Position numbers and translations under genes: made by a program. Source: Bacillota bacterium (GTDB lineage Bacteria > Bacillota > Clostridia > Tissierellales > Peptoniphilaceae). From it: a stretch of DNA of 64,000 nucleotides. Below the pieces are notes generated by a model, which made no database searches, had not been told where the DNA came from, and saw only the letters and a list, made by a program, of their open reading frames with translations. The stretch lies in assembly GCA_023443025.1 (NCBI GenBank), contig JAEZWM010000033.1:1-64000 (forward strand). Direction: 5' to 3'. Shown here in pieces: positions 61,005 to 64,000 of the stretch (within the stretch, counting starts at the first letter, position 1; each line of letters begins with the position of its first letter).

Positions 61005-64000
61005 CATCATCCACCTTATATTCTTGCCAATCAACCTTCTTTATTGACCTGTAAGTTTTGTCTTTTTTAAGTGAAAATTTACAGATGCTTCCATAATCGC
61101 ATCTGGTACATTCGCTAACTTTATTATAAATATATGGAACCGCTCTAATATCACCATCCATAATATTCATAACAGCTGTCTTAGTCTTATTAATAACATC
61201 ATCTAGCAGTTCATTTAATTTATCTTTGTCAAGGACATTGTCTTTTTCTAGAATGTCTCTTTTTCGTCCCCTAAATCTAATAACTGAAGAACGAGTATCT
61301 ATATTATCGTCTATGGACTTTATTATCTCTTTATCTTTGATTACTACACCATCCATCATAAGACTTTCTAGCACTTCAGTCATAATTGCTTCTTCATCGT
61401 CGCTTTCAGTGTTAATAAGTTCTTCTCTGATAGGAAGGTAAAAGAAGCCGGCAGGACTTTTACTATCCATTAGTCCTGATTCAGTATAGGCTTTAAGATA
61501 TATTGGGGGCTGTATTTCTATGCCCGAAAGAGCAAAGGATAGATTAAATGCCTGCATTCCAGTCTTATAATCCATGACGATTACATATTCTGTGTCGTCT
61601 ACTTCTAGCGTATCTACTCTATCTATAATTCCTTCAAGTACAATCCTTTTATCCTTGTACTCAATAATAAGTCCAGGTATTATACCTCGGTCACCAAAAA
61701 CCAGCTCATCGCCTCTGGTTTCAAATGAACTCAGTGACAAATGTTTAGTAACATTGAATGCACCAAGTGCAATACTTTTCTTAGCAACCTCAAGTATGAC
61801 TTGATTTTTAGAATCTTCTTTTCTATGACTATCTATCATCTTATCAATGTCTTCACCTAAGTATACTTCCACAATTTCATTAAAGTCTTCTCTTTTGAGG
61901 TTTATAAATCTATTTGGATCCTTTTTATAATCTCTAATATATTTTGACATTACATTATGCGCTAGGTTTCCTATTTCAAAATAATCTATATCAAATGGCT
62001 CCTGTTCTTCAGGGTTGATTACGTATCTAATAAAATGCTTATATGGGCACCTGGAATAAGTTTGTATCCTTGATATAGACATCGAGTTTAAATCACTATA
62101 TATACTTTCAGATGTCTTAGTTTTAAGAGATGTTAACCTATCTGCATCAAATCCCATTTGTATTATTCTCAAAAGCTTCTCATATTCTTCCTTATTGTGT
62201 AAATATGAATACAGTCCACTTGCAAGTCTGGACTTATTATCTTGAGCGCCAATATCACTAGATTTTAAATGGTTTATCATTGATTTAATCAAGAATCCTT
62301 TAGAATATTTAATTTTGCTTAAAAAGCTATGACTTTTATACTTTAAGATATTTGGAAATATTCTTAAAACTTGATTATAATAAATCGAAGATGTCATCAC
62401 TTCGTTTGAGGAATTCATATTTGATCTGGATAGATACAAATGAGTTTTAGCTCTTAGTATATTTAGATAAATGCTCAGCATCTCTTCATGTCTGTACTCT
62501 ATTTCTTTTATAGGAAGTACTATGTCATGATTTTTTAATAGCTCTTTTTCATCATCTGATATGATACCTGCTCTTACTATCTTCCTAGGTAAGTATAGAT
62601 CGTTTAGTCCAACTATGAATACAATCTTTGAGTTATTTGCTCTTGTCCTTAATATGCTCCCTATTAATACTACGTCTTGCGAAGGAGGAACAATACCTAT
62701 CTTTTGATCTTCAAGACCATCACGAAGTAATTGTGAAAACTCTAAATTATCAAATATCTGTTCACCTGAAATCTCAGCTAATTGGTCTATTGCAAAAACA
62801 AACATATCCCATACCTGAGTATTCTCAGAATTTAACTCTTCGTATTCTTCTTGAGATTTTATGAATTGGTTTATGGGATTTATAATCTCATCCTTTGTCA
62901 ACAAATTAAAGAGATTTTCAATTTGTTTATTTATTGTCATCTCAGAACTGGAAAGATAATAATCACTGATAAGTTCTAAAAATTTCTTTCTTATCATATT
63001 TGTTGCATTATAAAGTACTATCGCATTTTCTTTGCTTTTTGGACTTAAGTTTTCAAAGTACTCGTCGTCCATTTCAAAATACTTGTCATTAAAATACATC
63101 TTATCTCTAATTCTTCTTGTTTTAACAAATTTTTCAAATAATTCCACTTCTGTTCTATATTCACTATTAAAACAAAACTTTACAACCTGCATAACATCAT
63201 CAATATTTAATTTATTTGCTCTTAGATTTAAAATTGCCAGAAGAAATTTTGCAAGTGGATTATTGGTCAGTTTCTTTTTTCTGTCTAAAAAGACAGGTAT
63301 ATCTTCTTCATAGAATATCCTCGTTATAAGTCTATCATATTCACTCTCGTCGGTTGTAATAACACTAAAGTCTGAATATCTTAAATTATCTTCTATAATA
63401 TGTTTTTTAATAGTTTCAGCTATGAATCTAACTTCATTTTCAGTAGAGTCTGATTCAAATAGTGAGATATTATATGGAGTATTCTCAAAAGTAGCAGGTT
63501 TATACGAAAATATATTATTAGCAAGTTTTGAAATATCCCCCTCAGAGCTCGATTGATGTCTGATTATAGTTGGTTTGATTTTACTAAGTTTAATTAGACG
63601 ATTATATAATGTAAAAGTAGTAATAAAGATTTCACCGTCATCTACTGTATCTACTACCCCTGTTTCTATAATTTTAGGGTCTAAAATAAGTGAAAATGTA
63701 ATATTGCATCCTAAATTTAATAGCTTTTCGATTATCTCAATTTCTTTTTCATTAAGGTCATGGAAATTAGTAAAATAAAAGTTTATATTTTTTAAGTGTT
63801 TTGCATCATCTAGTTTCTCGATAAGAATTTCCAAACGATCATTATTGTCAATATAATGACCCACTAATTTTTCATTATAGAGCTTATAAATAATAGCTAG
63901 TTCTCTGATTTTATTTACAAATCCAGGATTTAAATCTGTACTTTTAATTTTCTCTAATAGATCTTCAGGGTTAATATTATTCTCTTTTAATTCATCAATA
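60994..64000 (-). CDS. addB: AddB, helicase-nuclease subunit, N-terminus beyond window
   Basis: Partner of AddA. The frame is open to base 64000 and no start is evident, so the N-terminal part lies outside. About 1000 residues are visible. The C-terminal nuclease shows SISRIQTYSRCPYKHFIRYV with the first iron-sulfur cysteine, VIVMDYKTG, and SECTRCDYGSICKF, matching the four-cysteine [4Fe-4S] clamp of AddB. A GTG at 63864 could be mistaken for a start but is internal. It is coupled to addA by overlap. Confidence 0.95.
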   Translation of the reverse strand, partial: IDELKENNINPEDLLEKIKSTDLNPGFVNKIRELAIIYKLYNEKLVGHYIDNNDRLEILIEKLDDAKHLKNINFYFTNFHDLNEKEIEIIEKLLNLGCNITFSLILDPKIIETGVVDTVDDGEIFITTFTLYNRLIKLSKIKPTIIRHQSSSEGDISKLANNIFSYKPATFENTPYNISLFESDSTENEVRFIAETIKKHIIEDNLRYSDFSVITTDESEYDRLITRIFYEEDIPVFLDRKKKLTNNPLAKFLLAILNLRANKLNIDDVMQVVKFCFNSEYRTEVELFEKFVKTRRIRDKMYFNDKYFEMDDEYFENLSPKSKENAIVLYNATNMIRKKFLELISDYYLSSSEMTINKQIENLFNLLTKDEIINPINQFIKSQEEYEELNSENTQVWDMFVFAIDQLAEISGEQIFDNLEFSQLLRDGLEDQKIGIVPPSQDVVLIGSILRTRANNSKIVFIVGLNDLYLPRKIVRAGIISDDEKELLKNHDIVLPIKEIEYRHEEMLSIYLNILRAKTHLYLSRSNMNSSNEVMTSSIYYNQVLRIFPNILKYKSHSFLSKIKYSKGFLIKSMINHLKSSDIGAQDNKSRLASGLYSYLHNKEEYEKLLRIIQMGFDADRLTSLKTKTSESIYSDLNSMSISRIQTYSRCPYKHFIRYVINPEEQEPFDIDYFEIGNLAHNVMSKYIRDYKKDPNRFINLKREDFNEIVEVYLGEDIDKMIDSHRKEDSKNQVILEVAKKSIALGAFNVTKHLSLSSFETRGDELVFGDRGIIPGLIIEYKDKRIVLEGIIDRVDTLEVDDTEYVIVMDYKTGMQAFNLSFALSGIEIQPPIYLKAYTESGLMDSKSPAGFFYLPIREELINTESDDEEAIMTEVLESLMMDGVVIKDKEIIKSIDDNIDTRSSVIRFRGRKRDILEKDNVLDKDKLNELLDDVINKTKTAVMNIMDGDIRAVPYIYNKVSECTRCDYGSICKFSLKKDKTYRSIKKVDWQEYKVDDDGN

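Noticed and set aside
63862..63864. GTG at 63864 as the start of addB
   Set aside because: The frame stays open to the window edge with AddB-like sequence and no ribosome site at this GTG, so the gene continues upstream.
1..64000. tRNA genes, rRNA, SRP RNA or RNase P RNA
   Set aside because: No cloverleaf-like block or conserved RNA signature was seen in the short intergenic gaps; only the TPP riboswitch was recognised as a named RNA.

Overview
The window is ordinary chromosome from a low-GC (AT-rich) Gram-positive anaerobe, most likely a Clostridia/Tissierellia-type Firmicute. The evidence is PolC-type replicase, AGGAGG ribosome sites, SigA-type promoters (TTGACA/TATAAT), frequent TTG starts, CWB2 cell-wall-binding proteins, a flavodiiron protein, ThiT under a TPP riboswitch, and AddAB. 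Genus and species cannot be fixed from the sequence alone. I see no phage, insertion sequence, CRISPR array, tRNA or rRNA, and no gene-free stretch longer than 300 bases.

Almost all genes lie on the minus strand, so transcription runs from high to low coordinates. Positions 1-36 kb hold the classic Firmicute macro-cluster: rpmF-plsX-acpP-rnc-(radical SAM)-smc-ftsY-ylxM-ffh-rpsP-khpA-rimM-trmD, then rpsB-tsf-pyrH-frr-uppS-cdsA-rseP-ispG-polC, then rimP-nusA-ylxR-infB-rbfA-nrnA-truB-ribF-rpsO-pnp-dut-ftsK. It covers ribosome synthesis and maturation, protein targeting, chromosome organisation, lipid and isoprenoid precursors and replication. Several usual members are missing locally (fabD, fabG, dxr, proS, ylxQ, rplS, and ylbN/DUF177 next to rpmF). 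Clear promoters sit before rpsO, rpsB, ylxM-ffh and rpmF, and hairpins punctuate the cluster after frr, tsf, ftsY, polC, rpmF and pnp.

Positions 35-43.4 kb hold acetate kinase facing a divergent tmcAL (acetate-using tRNA modification), then coaD, rsmD, recG, fakA (fatty acid kinase) and asp23, with a divergent rpmB. The rpmB and asp23 promoters appear to share one palindromic -35 hexamer.

Positions 43.4-57.5 kb form an envelope and transport region. It has an ECF sigma factor/anti-sigma pair with a candidate self-activated promoter, a secreted DUF1002 protein, a CWB2 protein ending in a 3D (MltA-like) domain, a polar amino acid ABC transporter (glnQPH type), a flavodiiron protein, an L,D-transpeptidase, mnmA, a CWB2 protein ending in a peptidoglycan-deacetylase domain, and riboswitch-controlled thiT. 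Positions 57.6-64 kb hold addA and the 3' part of addB, the double-strand break repair nuclease-helicase.

I found no convincing wholly new multi-gene system. The best leads are regulatory: the shared -35 divergent promoter, the ECF promoter, the structured rpsB and rpsO leaders, the promoter buried in the ftsY terminator, and a large inverted repeat in the glnQ 3' region. The cell-wall-remodelling island, with a DUF1002 protein of unknown role, is the best functional lead.
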